Shown one piece after another: positions 9,248-19,258 of a stretch of 64,000 bases of DNA. A program made the position numbers and the translations under genes. The notes under the pieces were generated by a model. It saw nothing but the letters and a program-made list of their open reading frames with translations, was not told where the DNA came from and did no database searches. The stretch lies in contig BCJU01000003.1 of NCBI GenBank assembly GCA_001600355.1, positions 2,856,519 to 2,920,518 of the forward strand, written 5' to 3'. Source of the DNA: Meira nashicola. Its lineage: Eukaryota > Basidiomycota > Exobasidiomycetes > Exobasidiales > Brachybasidiaceae. Within the stretch, counting starts at the first letter, position 1. Each line of letters starts with the position of its first letter.

Positions 9248-11026
9248 ATGGTGAAGCAATTGCCTTGCCTTACAGGCTCGGCTATCAAAGGTAAATCTTT
9301 GACTGCTTTTGTTGCTTTGATTTCCGGTGTAGGATTCATGTTATTCGGTTATGATCAAGGTGTAATGTCTGGTTTATTCCAAGCAGGTCAATTTGCAGCC
9401 TATTTTCCTAAAATGGCAGAAACACCTCCTTATGCATTAGCAACAAGTGGTACAGTTCCAAAAAATGATGCTTTCGATAGTACAATTCAAGGTGCAGTTA
9501 CTGGTATTTATGAAATTGGTGCAATGGTTGGATCTTTAATCGTTTTATGGAAAGGTGACGCAATCGGTCGTCGTTCTTCTATCGCAATTGGTGCATGCAC
9601 TATGATTGTCGGTACAATTATTATGACAGCCGTTGGAATGAGTTATTCAGCTAATGCACGTTTGACTCAATTCGCTATCGGTCGTGTCGTCACTGGTTTG
9701 GGTAACGGTTTAAATACATCTACAATTCCAATGTGGCAATCTGAACTTTCAAAAGCACACAATCGTGGTCTTTTGGTCTTGATTGAAGGTGCATTGATTG
9801 CAGGTGGTATTATGATTTCATATTGGATCGATTATGGTTTCTATTGGATCGATGGTAGTTCCGTTCAATGGCAATTCCCAATCGCATTCCAATGTGCATT
9901 TGCCATTGTTCTTTTGCTCGGTATTCTATGTTTGCCTGAATCACCTCGTTGGTTGATCAAAAAAGGTCATCACGAACAAGCTGCAATGGTTTTAGCTCAA
10001 TTGGATAATACAACAACCGATGATGCTGCCGTTCAAACTCAATTACGTCAATTGCAAGATTCAATCGGAGCAGCAGAAGAATTGATGGGAGATTTCTCTT
10101 ACAAAGAACTTTTGCAAAATGGACCAGAACAAAATCTTTATCGTACAACGATTGCCTTTGTCGCTCAAGCTTTCCAACAATTGTCTGGTATCAACCTTAT
10201 TACGTACTACGCAGCAACAGTCTTTGCCTCCGTTCAACCTGAGAACAAAACAGCTCGTCTTTTAACTTGTGGTAACGGTACAGAATATTTCTTGGCTTCT
10301 TTGGTAGCATTATTCATGATTGACACCCTTGGACGTAGAAATTTGATGATGTGGACTGCATTCGGAATGAGTGCATCGATGGCAGTTCTTGCGGGAACCG
10401 TTAAACAAATCAACGATAATCCCGGCAAAACTCTACCAGAGTCTTACGTTGCATCGGTGTTCTTGTATTTGTTCAACACCTTCTTTGCACTTGGTTGGTT
10501 GGGTATGACTTGGTTATACCCTCCAGAGGTTACAAATATCCGTATCCGTGCTCCTGCATCTGCTATTGCAACATCCTCTAATTGGTTATTCAACTTCTTG
10601 ATCGTCATGATTACGCCCGTCAGTTTTGCAAGCATTTACTGGAGAACTTATTTGATCTTCACCGTCTTGAATGCCTGCTTCATTCCGGTCATTTATATCT
10701 TCTTCGTCGAGACAAAGAGGCGTTCGTTAGAGGAGCTAGATTTAATCTTTAGTGAAGCTTACGACGAAGGAAAGGGAAGTTTCTTCAAATGGTCCCATTT
10801 CATGACAACGGCATGCTATTTATCTTTGAACAAGAAGTTACTCTCATCTGAAGAATTAGACGCCGAATTGGCAAAGAGATTTGGCGAAGATAATATCACA
10901 ACAATGCGTTCAAGATTATCAGGTAACAATGTACCTGTTGGAGAAAAGACTGAAAAAGCTAGCGCTCACGATGAAGATTCACCTCAAGATAACTTATCTT
11001 CTCATTCCGGCTCTCGCCACTCTTGA
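9248..11026 (+). CDS. MFS sugar (or polyol) proton symporter, STL1-like
   Basis: This intronless 592-aa plasma-membrane transporter belongs to the MFS sugar porter family. Signatures present are FGYDQGVMSGL in helix 1, GRVVTGLGNGL, the PESPRWL motif closing the first half, QQLSGINLITYY in helix 7, and a terminal ETKRRSLEELDLIF motif. Twelve hydrophobic helices are visible, with a central loop of about 70 residues. The combination VMSGL, TNIRIRAPA and SLEELDLIF resembles the STL1/filamentous-fungal sugar transporter branch rather than yeast HXT proteins. Substrate (hexose, xylose or glycerol) cannot be read from sequence. The C-terminal 80 residues are hydrophilic and Ser-rich, likely a regulatory tail. 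It sits between two long intergenic regions, consistent with nutrient control. The start at 9248 has context AAAAAGATGG. Confidence 0.93.
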   Translation: MVKQLPCLTGSAIKGKSLTAFVALISGVGFMLFGYDQGVMSGLFQAGQFAAYFPKMAETPPYALATSGTVPKNDAFDSTIQGAVTGIYEIGAMVGSLIVLWKGDAIGRRSSIAIGACTMIVGTIIMTAVGMSYSANARLTQFAIGRVVTGLGNGLNTSTIPMWQSELSKAHNRGLLVLIEGALIAGGIMISYWIDYGFYWIDGSSVQWQFPIAFQCAFAIVLLLGILCLPESPRWLIKKGHHEQAAMVLAQLDNTTTDDAAVQTQLRQLQDSIGAAEELMGDFSYKELLQNGPEQNLYRTTIAFVAQAFQQLSGINLITYYAATVFASVQPENKTARLLTCGNGTEYFLASLVALFMIDTLGRRNLMMWTAFGMSASMAVLAGTVKQINDNPGKTLPESYVASVFLYLFNTFFALGWLGMTWLYPPEVTNIRIRAPASAIATSSNWLFNFLIVMITPVSFASIYWRTYLIFTVLNACFIPVIYIFFVETKRRSLEELDLIFSEAYDEGKGSFFKWSHFMTTACYLSLNKKLLSSEELDAELAKRFGEDNITTMRSRLSGNNVPVGEKTEKASAHDEDSPQDNLSSHSGSRHS

Positions 11027-12364
11027 TGGTATAAATGATATCAATATTATTCATACACATCATTCTTAGACGATAAAATTATCTTCTAACTTTGTACACT
11101 TTGTTTCTTCTTATATCTCACAATATATTATTTGCATTTTAAGAATTTTATATTGTAAGAAGTTCTTATTTAGCTTAACGATCATTTCTATCTTCTTTAC
11201 TAATTCTTCGGATGAGAGTAACTTTTTGTTCAAGGTTAAATAGCATGCCATTGTCATGAAATGAGACCATTGAAGAAACTACCCTTTCCTTCATCGTAAG
11301 CTTCACTAAAGATATATGTACATGTATAAATTTAGAAGATAGACGGGTTTGCAGATCATAAATTTCGCAAAACTTGTACATGACCTACATCATCTGATCA
11401 AAGAAGACTATGCAACCGCAATTGGATTGACTACATGCATTAGCGCAGCACAAAGCAATGCTGTTCCTTCTTCATGAATAATCCTTGTCAAGTTTGCATA
11501 TAGAATACATACGTTTGCGTACCGTACTTACACAGCCTAGTTTGAGCTTAAGCACTTATGACGCATTTAAACGGCCACTTTATTCCGTGTTCGGTGCATG
11601 CATACACTTTTTTTCTTTGTTGAAGTTGCCAAACAGGCTGCACTTTTGTCAAGGCAAAGCCGAACGCCTCGAAAGCAGTGTACCCGGCGCGTGTTTTTGC
11701 ACACTTATTTTTTTTTGTTAGAAGAAGAAAAAAGAAAGAGTGCTTATTCACTCTAACTCCACTAGCGCCAAGTAAGAATGGCTTTTGGAGATGAGATCAT
11801 CATCTTAAGAAAAAAAAACACACACACAAAGCAACGGTATGTAATTTATCATGAGATTGATGAAGGCTTACTTGATAAGTTACGAATTAGATGTCATTCG
11901 GAACCAAGGACCGTTTTTTGTTCGAAGAAGGGGCTCACAGAAAGTCCTCAAATCCGAATGTATATACGAAGAAAGCCCCCGAGCTGTGGTCAGGGTTACA
12001 TGCCTTCGGTTTTGCGGCCCCGCCATTCTTCGAAAAAGCAAGCACGAACGCACGTACAATGGGCAAAATGCAGGGCGCTGAAAAAAAATAAATCACCGCG
12101 CAAAACAGGGAAAAACAGCCCTTCTTACTCCACCTGTGTTTGTATTGTGTTTGTGTGCGTGCGAATTATTTTTTTCAATTCCTATACATTCAACCCTTTT
12201 GTTCACCTTCTTCTTTGTATACATCCACCATCTCCTCATTGGCAAGTCAAGATTTTCAGCAAGTCTTTCTAGATTCAAGACTCCGCACATCATCAACACC
12301 ATCAAGAATATTTAGAGTTTAATCTAGGACAAGCCAAACCGCACAACAACATATCTAATCGAAA
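11027..12364. other. 1.3 kb intergenic region upstream of the MARVEL-like gene
   Basis: This holds the 3' UTR of the sugar transporter and a long promoter/leader for the gene at 12365. The last 200 bp are strongly pyrimidine-rich. A CACACACA run lies near 11819-11828. An ATG-started frame at 11778-12272 (164 aa) runs into this leader, has low-complexity composition and no domain, and is not called. I see no RNA gene. Confidence 0.55.
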
Positions 12365-12938
12365 ATGGTTGACACTAGCGCTGCTATCCGTAGAGGGTGA
12401 GTGGATGGCAAGAGAATTGATTATGATTTGAATTAGCGAGAATAGCCATAACTTACAGAAATAACTTCCTCTTTACTCCTACAGACACCCTGTCTCTTTT
12501 GTTCTTTTGGCCTTTTGGTCATTTATCGCAGCTGTGATTGCCTCCACACTCGCAAGCGATTTTAACAAGAACCACAACTCTCCAAGTAATGAAACCACAG
12601 GTGCAGTCCGTTACAACATTTTCGCTCAATGGTGGACATTCTTGTTTAGTTTGATCTATCTTGCTTTATTCTTGACCGGAGTTGGAGGTGCAGTTACTTC
12701 AATTGCAGGTCATGCAATCGGTTTATTCTTCACTTGGTTGTTCGTCTTGGCAGGTGCAGGTGCAATCTCTGCTTCTACAAACGATAACAAAGTCGTTTAT
12801 CATGCAAGTCGTCAAGCTTTAGAAGCCTTTGCTTGGATCACTTGGATTCAATTGACTTTGATGCTCGTCTTTGTCGCTTTCATTGGTGGAAAAGCATTCC
12901 GTGGAGGTCGTGGTCTCAAGGAAGGTTTGGGCAACTAG
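12365..12938 (+). CDS. Four-helix membrane protein, MARVEL-like
   Basis: This 161-aa protein has exon 1 at 12365-12396 (only 11 codons) and exon 2 at 12485-12938. The 88 bp intron has donor GTGAGT and acceptor CCTACAG, and the spliced length is exactly 162 codons. The start MVDTSAAIRRG is in good context (AAAATGG). Four transmembrane helices are plain: about residues 13-32, 55-75, 80-105 and 122-145. There is a short polar loop with an NET glycosylation sequon after helix 1, and a short basic C-terminus (GGRGLKEG). This layout fits the MARVEL superfamily of membrane-apposition proteins, which in fungi act at the plasma membrane and eisosomes. Family assignment rests on topology and overall composition, not a unique motif. 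Confidence 0.8.
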
Positions 12939-13291
12939 AATGATGATGGTATTTGACAAACATCAGTGGTGGATGTGTTTTTATTCAAGTTAAGCTGGAT
13001 GCATTTTTTTACATTCACCTAGCCTACAATTTCTGTGTGTTTTACTAATCTCTCCTTCAATGTTTTCGACTTCTACGTTTTTTTTTCTTCATTTCATATA
13101 CCTCTCAATCTTTATCAAGATTTCGATCCATTTTCTTGCTTCTTTGCTTTGTACATAGTACTGAATGATCATATCTTTTGAAAAATCTTAGTATTGTGGA
13201 TGGATATATTCATACAAACTTTTATTCACATTCAAAATCTTACAAATAGAGTTAAAAGCATACCAGCATATTCGTATACGTACATATCTGT
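12939..13291. other. Convergent 3' UTR region
   Basis: This 353 bp stretch lies between two convergent stop codons. It is T-rich on the plus strand, with ATTGTATT- and TACATA-type termination-like elements around 13150-13250. No gene or repeat is seen. Confidence 0.5.
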
Positions 13292-16200
13292 TCACCATTG
13301 ACCATGATTGGTATCGTAAGCATCGCTATATTCTGTTGTGTATTGTTGAGCGCCTTCGTTTGAAGTAGAAGTAGGATCCATTTCAACACTGCCACCAGAG
13401 GCAACCCTTGGATAGCCACCTTGTTGATAGCGAGAAGCACCGCCTCCGACTCCTCTACCCCTACTTGTCATTCCTGTAACTGCAGCGGATGGATTGCCTC
13501 CTAATTGAAAGGGTTTAGCAGTTGCCTGTAAAGTTGTTCCTGCAGGCACATTACTGTTATCAAACCCTCTATTTCCACTCGTTTGATAAATTGGAGGCGC
13601 TTGATACAAATTTGTAGTACTTGCTGTCAAATCAGAAGGATTAGTACCGTATGTTCGTGCTGCTCTGTTTCCCCATTGACCGCCACTGCCATTACTTGTC
13701 GAATATCCATTGGCCATCATCATACCACTACCACCGCCTGTTCCTCTATATGTTCCAGTGCCTGAAATGAATCCGTTACGCTGTGAAGTAGATCTGCCAT
13801 ATGAAGAGGCCATTCCTTGTGAAGCCTGTTGTCCAAAAGCACCGTAACCTGAAGCTCCCGTTGCAGGAGAGCCAGAAGAATAACCGGTAAAGTAAGCATT
13901 AGGTTGAGTAGAGTAATTCGAACCCATATAAGAAGAACCTGCAGGAGAATCCAATGGCCATCCTGCTGTAGAAGCTGTTGTAGCGACCCCACTTACCCCC
14001 TCTTCCATTCCTTCAATACCGCCGAAATTTGATGCAGATGTATCGTTTCCACTCAAATCACCTCCGCTTCCTGCTATCATATTCGTGTTTGGATAGGCAC
14101 CTCGACTATCAAACGCATTGAAAGCAGCTTCATTGGCGGCCGTATTACCAAAAGAATCATAGCCATGAATGGCATTCTGTCCACCCATTGCAGAAGCTGC
14201 CGGATTGGGATGATTTCCACGATATCCTCGAGAGTTATACCCGTAGGCATTGTTACCGTATCCTAAGCCATAATCTGCTGTACCATAATTGTTTTGTGCA
14301 TTGAATCCGTCTTGTCCTGAACCATAAGCAGAATATTGTTGTTGTTGAGAAGGCGTTGAAAGCATACCGGAAGAATATCCAGTCTTGCTAGGATAAGCAT
14401 AAGGACCGAAAGCTGCTCTTGCTCCACCTCTCTCTTGTTGAACAAACATGTTCCTCTGATGATGACCAACACCTGCACTTGTCATTGTAGTATTAGAAGA
14501 GGGTGAAGTCATACCCAAGAGATGATTAGAAGGAGAATTGGTGTTTGTAGATGATGAATAACGCATCGAAGAAGGAGATTGACTTCTTGCTCGTCCGATC
14601 TGATGGTGTAAATTTGCACGACGATTAACGTCATCTCCTCCAAATATATGTCCACTTTGCGATGGACTAGCAACATTGACTGGAGATGAAGCTGCGGTCA
14701 TGACAGCAACATCATTTAGTGCACCTCCATTTGTGCCAACTCGTGCGGTACTATTACCAGTAGCTGATACTCGATTTCCATCTACCATAGGGGTATATAA
14801 ACGAGTATGAGTCGGATGAGCACCTTCTGCAGCTTGAGATTGAATATCGTCCGCATGTAATTCATCCATGCTCATTGAAATTGTGGAAGGTAAATCATCC
14901 ACGATATCTTTGAGTGAATTTTGTGTTGGCTTATTAGGCTCATTAGCAGGATCGGAAGGTAAAGAACCCCAAACGTCTTTTATTCGATTTCGTTCGTTTT
15001 CCGCATCAACTGAATCATTTTGTATAAGACTGTTTGTGCCGTCTGTATTTCCGCTTGAATCTAATCCGGCAAACGTGAGTGAATTATCGCCCCAGGTTGA
15101 AGTTGAGGCAGATTTCTTTGTGACAAGATTATTGTTGCCTAGCATGACAGATGGAACGTTAATCGGTGCATCTACTTCACTTTGCACTGTAAAGCTAACA
15201 GGAGATGGAGTAGCAGCCTCTCTAGCAATGTTCGAACGTGCAAATGCTACTGCACCATTCACATCACGATTACGCTGTTGTGAGCGTGGACCTGTGGGTA
15301 TAGCATTACGATTGTCGAAGGAATCTATAGCCGGATTGATATCGGTCGAAGGAATAGCTGACACAGCTGGAACTCGTACTGCTGGCTTAGAAGTTGTTGC
15401 TGCAATTCCTGGTATTCCAGCATTGAAGCTTTGTGAATCAACAGGCTTTGGTGCTTTGACTGCATTTGCTTCATCGTTCTCCTTCTTTTTAGCATTTTCT
15501 TTAGCCAATTGAGAAATCGATGTGCGTGGCATAATCACATTTGCAATCCTAACACCTTTGCGATACTTCTTTGGGAAGAATTGATCATCTCGAGAAAGCG
15601 TTCGCGCAGAAAGTTCGACGATTGGTGGAGACCAAGATAAGATTGAAACAGGTTTTGGTGCAAAACGATCGGACTGATCTTTTGCTTTTGCAATTCGATC
15701 TTGTTGAGCTTTGAATTCATCTCTGCTTAAACGAATTTTGGGTTTCTCAACTCGCTTTCCGACACGTACCTGAAATTTGTTCCAAACTGGAGCTCCATCA
15801 AACGGAACTTCAGTCCTTGTTTGCTCTGGCTCTGGCAAGATTGGTACATGCTGAGCTTTTTGTCGATTGATCTCTACCTCTCTTGAAGTGACTGGTTTTA
15901 ATACACCAACAGGCACTCTTGCAATTCCATCCTTATTCTGTCTGGCTTCGCGTTCTCTTTCCTGTTGAGCACGCATATGTTTCATTGCTCCTTCATCAGT
16001 TGGTGCAATGATCTCTACACGCGATCGTTCAGAACGTCGAACGTCCCGACCAACATTGCCGTCAATCTTGTTCGTCGAATTATCAATCGCTCTTCTGTCA
16101 CCACCGTCTTGCTCCCGTTTTCCTGTACCACCTTCCTTCTGTTGCACTTCTGGCCTGCGTAGAAGGATCTTATGAGGCTGCATTTCCTGTTTGCGTTGAT

Positions 16201-18799
16201 CTCCTTTGACATTTGCATCCTCTGTTGTGCCAGGTGCGGCGGTTTGCAATGGAATCTTTGGCCCTCTTCTCCACGAAATAGCCTCGTCGCTGGGCGAAAG
16301 AAGGGATGAACCTGGAACAGTCGATGCTGTTGACACTTCCAATGCAGTATGAGGTGGCACATCACCACCAGAAAATGATGTGCGATTTCGAGGACCTCTA
16401 GGAGGAAGAGTGCTATCACGAACAGCTTTATTGCGTTGTTGCAATTCCGCTTCCCTTTTTGCCTCTTCAGCCTTTCGAGCTTCATTTTCTGCTCTTTGGC
16501 GTTCTTCTTCGGCTGCACGTTTCTTCTCTTCTTCTGCTTCCCGCATCTTTGCTTCAATAGCAGCAGCCTTTGCTAATGCTCTTTCACGTTCTTTCGCTCG
16601 TTCTGCTTCTTCCGCTTCTTTGCGCTTTCGTGCTCGTTCTAATGCCGTTGCACGATCTTCAGTTGACTCGACTGTGCTGAAAGATTCTTTACGACGAGAA
16701 CTTTCGTGTCGATTTGATGATGATGCATTCGATCTGACCTGTTGTTGACTTTGTCGTGAAGAAGCAACAAAGGATCCATATGGTCGTGCGATAATTTCCT
16801 TGGGCTGTACTTCATCTTCTAATTGACGAGGAACAGCTGTCTGCCAATCTGGTCTCTCTACCGTGCCCAGATCATTGTGGCGATGTAAAGGTTGCTGGGA
16901 AGATTGAGATTGTCGATTGAGCGCTAGGTGAGGTGGCAATGGTCTTCCATCTGTAATAGGTCGAGTTGGCGGTGATACGATTGCGGTCGGCTGGACACTT
17001 GCTGGTTTCCTCGAACGTTCTTTTTCGGCGGCCGAACGTTCGTTTGAGATTTTATCGCTCACATTCGTATCCTGTATTGTTGCTTCTTTTCCACCCGTCG
17101 AAGAGGTTGGAGGTGAATGAATAGCCGTTGGTGCAGCTTGAGCAGGTTTCGGTGCATCTGGATTTAGCGAAGCTTGCCTTTGCGCCAAAGGACCCCAAGC
17201 CCTCACTTGTGCAACAGGCGGAGCTGCTTGAGAGGCAGAAGAATGATTATGATCATCTCGAGGTTCTCTAGACCGTCCCAAAAACGAAGATCTTCTCTCT
17301 TTTTGATGTTGTCCTCCTCCTCCTCCTCCGTAAAATGAAGATCCTCGATCGATAGCTGATGGTGCATCGAGTGAAATACCTTCTCCGCTTCGTACTGCAA
17401 CAGTTTCAACTTTGTGAGGCTTTGTGCGTTCTTGTTGTTGCACAGGTTTAGCAGGAGGTGCATTTCGCTGTCCTCCTTGATTTGAATTTTGCCCTGGCCA
17501 GCTACGATCATGTCCAACATCACGGAAACGCTCTTCTTTGGTAATCTGTTTCTCAACCTGCTGAGCAGGTACTCTGTATGAAGATCCATCGCCGAATTGT
17601 AATTCGCCTTCACCAAAGTCATCGTCATCCATCTCATCCCAATGTGTACCCAAGCTTGTGCCTCTAAACTTTTCCAAATTTTGTAAAGCTTGTTCAGCTT
17701 TTAATGCTGCTTCTGCTGCTGCCGCTTTTTCCTTCTTTTCTGCTTCCAATTTTGCCTGTGCAGCTTCAGCAGCTGTAGGGAAATCAGATCGCCTTCCTAT
17801 ACCCTTTGTAGGTGCTTTTGTGTCTGTCTTTACAGCAGCCCACGGAGCTCGAGATATACCGCCTGCTGTGTTATTTACTGACGGACTGGCGGATCTACCT
17901 GAACTTGCAATCGCAGCATTTCTTAAGCCAGGACTTCCCTTGTTTCCATCCGCATTTCGTATATGAGGTGAAGTAGATCTTGCCGTTAGTGCAGTGACAA
18001 GTTTCGGTGAAGGCGCTGCAGGTGAAGGAGCAGTTACGGATGTTGGAACACTAGAATGAGGAGCGATGGCTGGAGCTGGAGATGGTGTAGCAACGCTATC
18101 GTTTGCTCCTTGTATCGTTTGAGCGGATGCAGTAGAAGTTGCATTAGCATTGCTTACGCTTGCAGGAGTAGTTTGTTCAGCAGCTGTGCGAGGTGTATTT
18201 GCCGGTGACGATACTTGAGCCCATCCTGCACCGGCAGGCTTAGATGAATTTGTCAATTTGGCGGATGTGAGCCGAGAAGCGGTCATCATCGAAGAAAGTC
18301 TACTACTACTGCTAAGCGATTGACCGGATTGCATGCCTGAAGCAGTCTTTGTGGAAGCTATCGGAGCTGCTGCTGCATTACTGAGTGTAGGTGAAGCTTT
18401 CTGTAAAAATTGTTTGGCAACACTTAATGAATTGAACTTTTTCACAGCATTTGCAGACGCGAGTCCAGGTGAAGAGATTGGTACAGAGGTAGATGTTGCC
18501 CCATTGGAAGCAATCTGAACATCATCTTGTCCCGCAGATGTCGCTGATGCAGTTCTGACAAGGTCCGCACTGGATGGAATTGTGGTATCTTGTGATAGTA
18601 TTGCCGATTCTCTATCTTGTAGCATGGCTGCCGGTTCCTTTGTAGGAACAGATACTGCCTCAATTGGCAGACTTTGCTGTCCATCTTTGACACTTTCATC
18701 TGCACCTGTTCTTCCGCCTACAACATCATTTGTATTCTCGATCAATGTCTCCCGTTCTTTACTCGGCCCTTCCTGATCATCGTATGGACCTGAGCTCAT
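13292..18799 (-). CDS. Giant disordered protein with coiled coil and Gly/Tyr/Asn-rich tail, function unknown
   Basis: This is one unbroken frame of 1835 aa. Residues 1-300 are Ser/Ala/Thr/Pro-rich and disordered. Near 340-410 there is an Ala/Lys/Glu helix followed by a conserved-looking acidic block (THWDEMDDDDFGEGELQFGD). Residues 710-800 form a highly charged coiled coil rich in Glu, Lys, Arg and Ala. Around 1000-1100 two ordered-looking blocks appear (VWNKFQVRVGKRV, and DDQFFPKKYRKGVRIANVIM). The last 450 residues are rich in Gly, Ser, Tyr, Asn and Gln, like a prion-like or RNA-binding-protein low-complexity domain. There is no signal peptide or membrane segment. I do not recognise the family. 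The composition suggests an RNA-granule, translation or cytoskeletal scaffold role, but this is inference. The antisense frame at 14868-15512 is a shadow. Confidence 0.88.
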   Translation of the reverse strand: MSSGPYDDQEGPSKERETLIENTNDVVGGRTGADESVKDGQQSLPIEAVSVPTKEPAAMLQDRESAILSQDTTIPSSADLVRTASATSAGQDDVQIASNGATSTSVPISSPGLASANAVKKFNSLSVAKQFLQKASPTLSNAAAAPIASTKTASGMQSGQSLSSSSRLSSMMTASRLTSAKLTNSSKPAGAGWAQVSSPANTPRTAAEQTTPASVSNANATSTASAQTIQGANDSVATPSPAPAIAPHSSVPTSVTAPSPAAPSPKLVTALTARSTSPHIRNADGNKGSPGLRNAAIASSGRSASPSVNNTAGGISRAPWAAVKTDTKAPTKGIGRRSDFPTAAEAAQAKLEAEKKEKAAAAEAALKAEQALQNLEKFRGTSLGTHWDEMDDDDFGEGELQFGDGSSYRVPAQQVEKQITKEERFRDVGHDRSWPGQNSNQGGQRNAPPAKPVQQQERTKPHKVETVAVRSGEGISLDAPSAIDRGSSFYGGGGGGQHQKERRSSFLGRSREPRDDHNHSSASQAAPPVAQVRAWGPLAQRQASLNPDAPKPAQAAPTAIHSPPTSSTGGKEATIQDTNVSDKISNERSAAEKERSRKPASVQPTAIVSPPTRPITDGRPLPPHLALNRQSQSSQQPLHRHNDLGTVERPDWQTAVPRQLEDEVQPKEIIARPYGSFVASSRQSQQQVRSNASSSNRHESSRRKESFSTVESTEDRATALERARKRKEAEEAERAKERERALAKAAAIEAKMREAEEEKKRAAEEERQRAENEARKAEEAKREAELQQRNKAVRDSTLPPRGPRNRTSFSGGDVPPHTALEVSTASTVPGSSLLSPSDEAISWRRGPKIPLQTAAPGTTEDANVKGDQRKQEMQPHKILLRRPEVQQKEGGTGKREQDGGDRRAIDNSTNKIDGNVGRDVRRSERSRVEIIAPTDEGAMKHMRAQQEREREARQNKDGIARVPVGVLKPVTSREVEINRQKAQHVPILPEPEQTRTEVPFDGAPVWNKFQVRVGKRVEKPKIRLSRDEFKAQQDRIAKAKDQSDRFAPKPVSILSWSPPIVELSARTLSRDDQFFPKKYRKGVRIANVIMPRTSISQLAKENAKKKENDEANAVKAPKPVDSQSFNAGIPGIAATTSKPAVRVPAVSAIPSTDINPAIDSFDNRNAIPTGPRSQQRNRDVNGAVAFARSNIAREAATPSPVSFTVQSEVDAPINVPSVMLGNNNLVTKKSASTSTWGDNSLTFAGLDSSGNTDGTNSLIQNDSVDAENERNRIKDVWGSLPSDPANEPNKPTQNSLKDIVDDLPSTISMSMDELHADDIQSQAAEGAHPTHTRLYTPMVDGNRVSATGNSTARVGTNGGALNDVAVMTAASSPVNVASPSQSGHIFGGDDVNRRANLHHQIGRARSQSPSSMRYSSSTNTNSPSNHLLGMTSPSSNTTMTSAGVGHHQRNMFVQQERGGARAAFGPYAYPSKTGYSSGMLSTPSQQQQYSAYGSGQDGFNAQNNYGTADYGLGYGNNAYGYNSRGYRGNHPNPAASAMGGQNAIHGYDSFGNTAANEAAFNAFDSRGAYPNTNMIAGSGGDLSGNDTSASNFGGIEGMEEGVSGVATTASTAGWPLDSPAGSSYMGSNYSTQPNAYFTGYSSGSPATGASGYGAFGQQASQGMASSYGRSTSQRNGFISGTGTYRGTGGGSGMMMANGYSTSNGSGGQWGNRAARTYGTNPSDLTASTTNLYQAPPIYQTSGNRGFDNSNVPAGTTLQATAKPFQLGGNPSAAVTGMTSRGRGVGGGASRYQQGGYPRVASGGSVEMDPTSTSNEGAQQYTTEYSDAYDTNHGQW

Positions 18800-19258
18800 T
18801 TCTTATCCTTCAAGGGCTTTCTTTCCTTTCCAAAAAATCCCACTATTGACCCCCTTTTTTGTTCTTCTTCTTCTGCTTTCTTTGCTCCAAAAAAAGAGAG
18901 AGACAAGCCTGATCGTGATAATGTTGAAAGATATCTGATCAACCTTTTTCTCGCACCTTTTCTTTGCTGCTGTGTAAGCGCTGCGCTTTTTTATTGACTT
19001 TAATTACAATCATCGCCACTTTTATTTTTTCTCTTTCTCTTACGAGTGTATCAGTACACTGATCTGAGACCCTCCCTCTCCCTATTTACGAACGCGTGCT
19101 ATTTGGCTTTTCCCTATGCAGTAGGGTGCCGACAATTCTGCTTAAGTGCCTTTGGCACAACAACTCCGAAAAAAGTTCGGTCCCCGCACACCATCTGGCC
19201 CAAATTACAGATACTCTATTCATAATGTATAATTGTTTGATATTGTACAGGATGAAGT
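18800..19258. other. Intergenic: promoter of the giant protein gene and 3' end of UTP14
   Basis: This 459 bp stretch reads out of 18799 leftward and is followed by the UTP14 terminator. On the plus strand it is CT-rich between 18800 and 19080, which is GA-rich in the minus-strand leader. No RNA gene or repeat is visible. A short frame at 19096-19278 is not called. Confidence 0.5.

Noticed and set aside
11778..12272. 164-codon ATG-started frame on the plus strand
   Set aside because: Low-complexity Lys/Arg then hydrophobic-Cys composition, no domain, and its 3' half lies in the pyrimidine-rich leader of the MARVEL-like gene.
14868..15512. 214-codon frame antisense to the giant disordered protein
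   Set aside because: It is a shadow of Ser/Glu/Asp-rich codons on the opposite strand; the minus-strand frame is far longer and unbroken.
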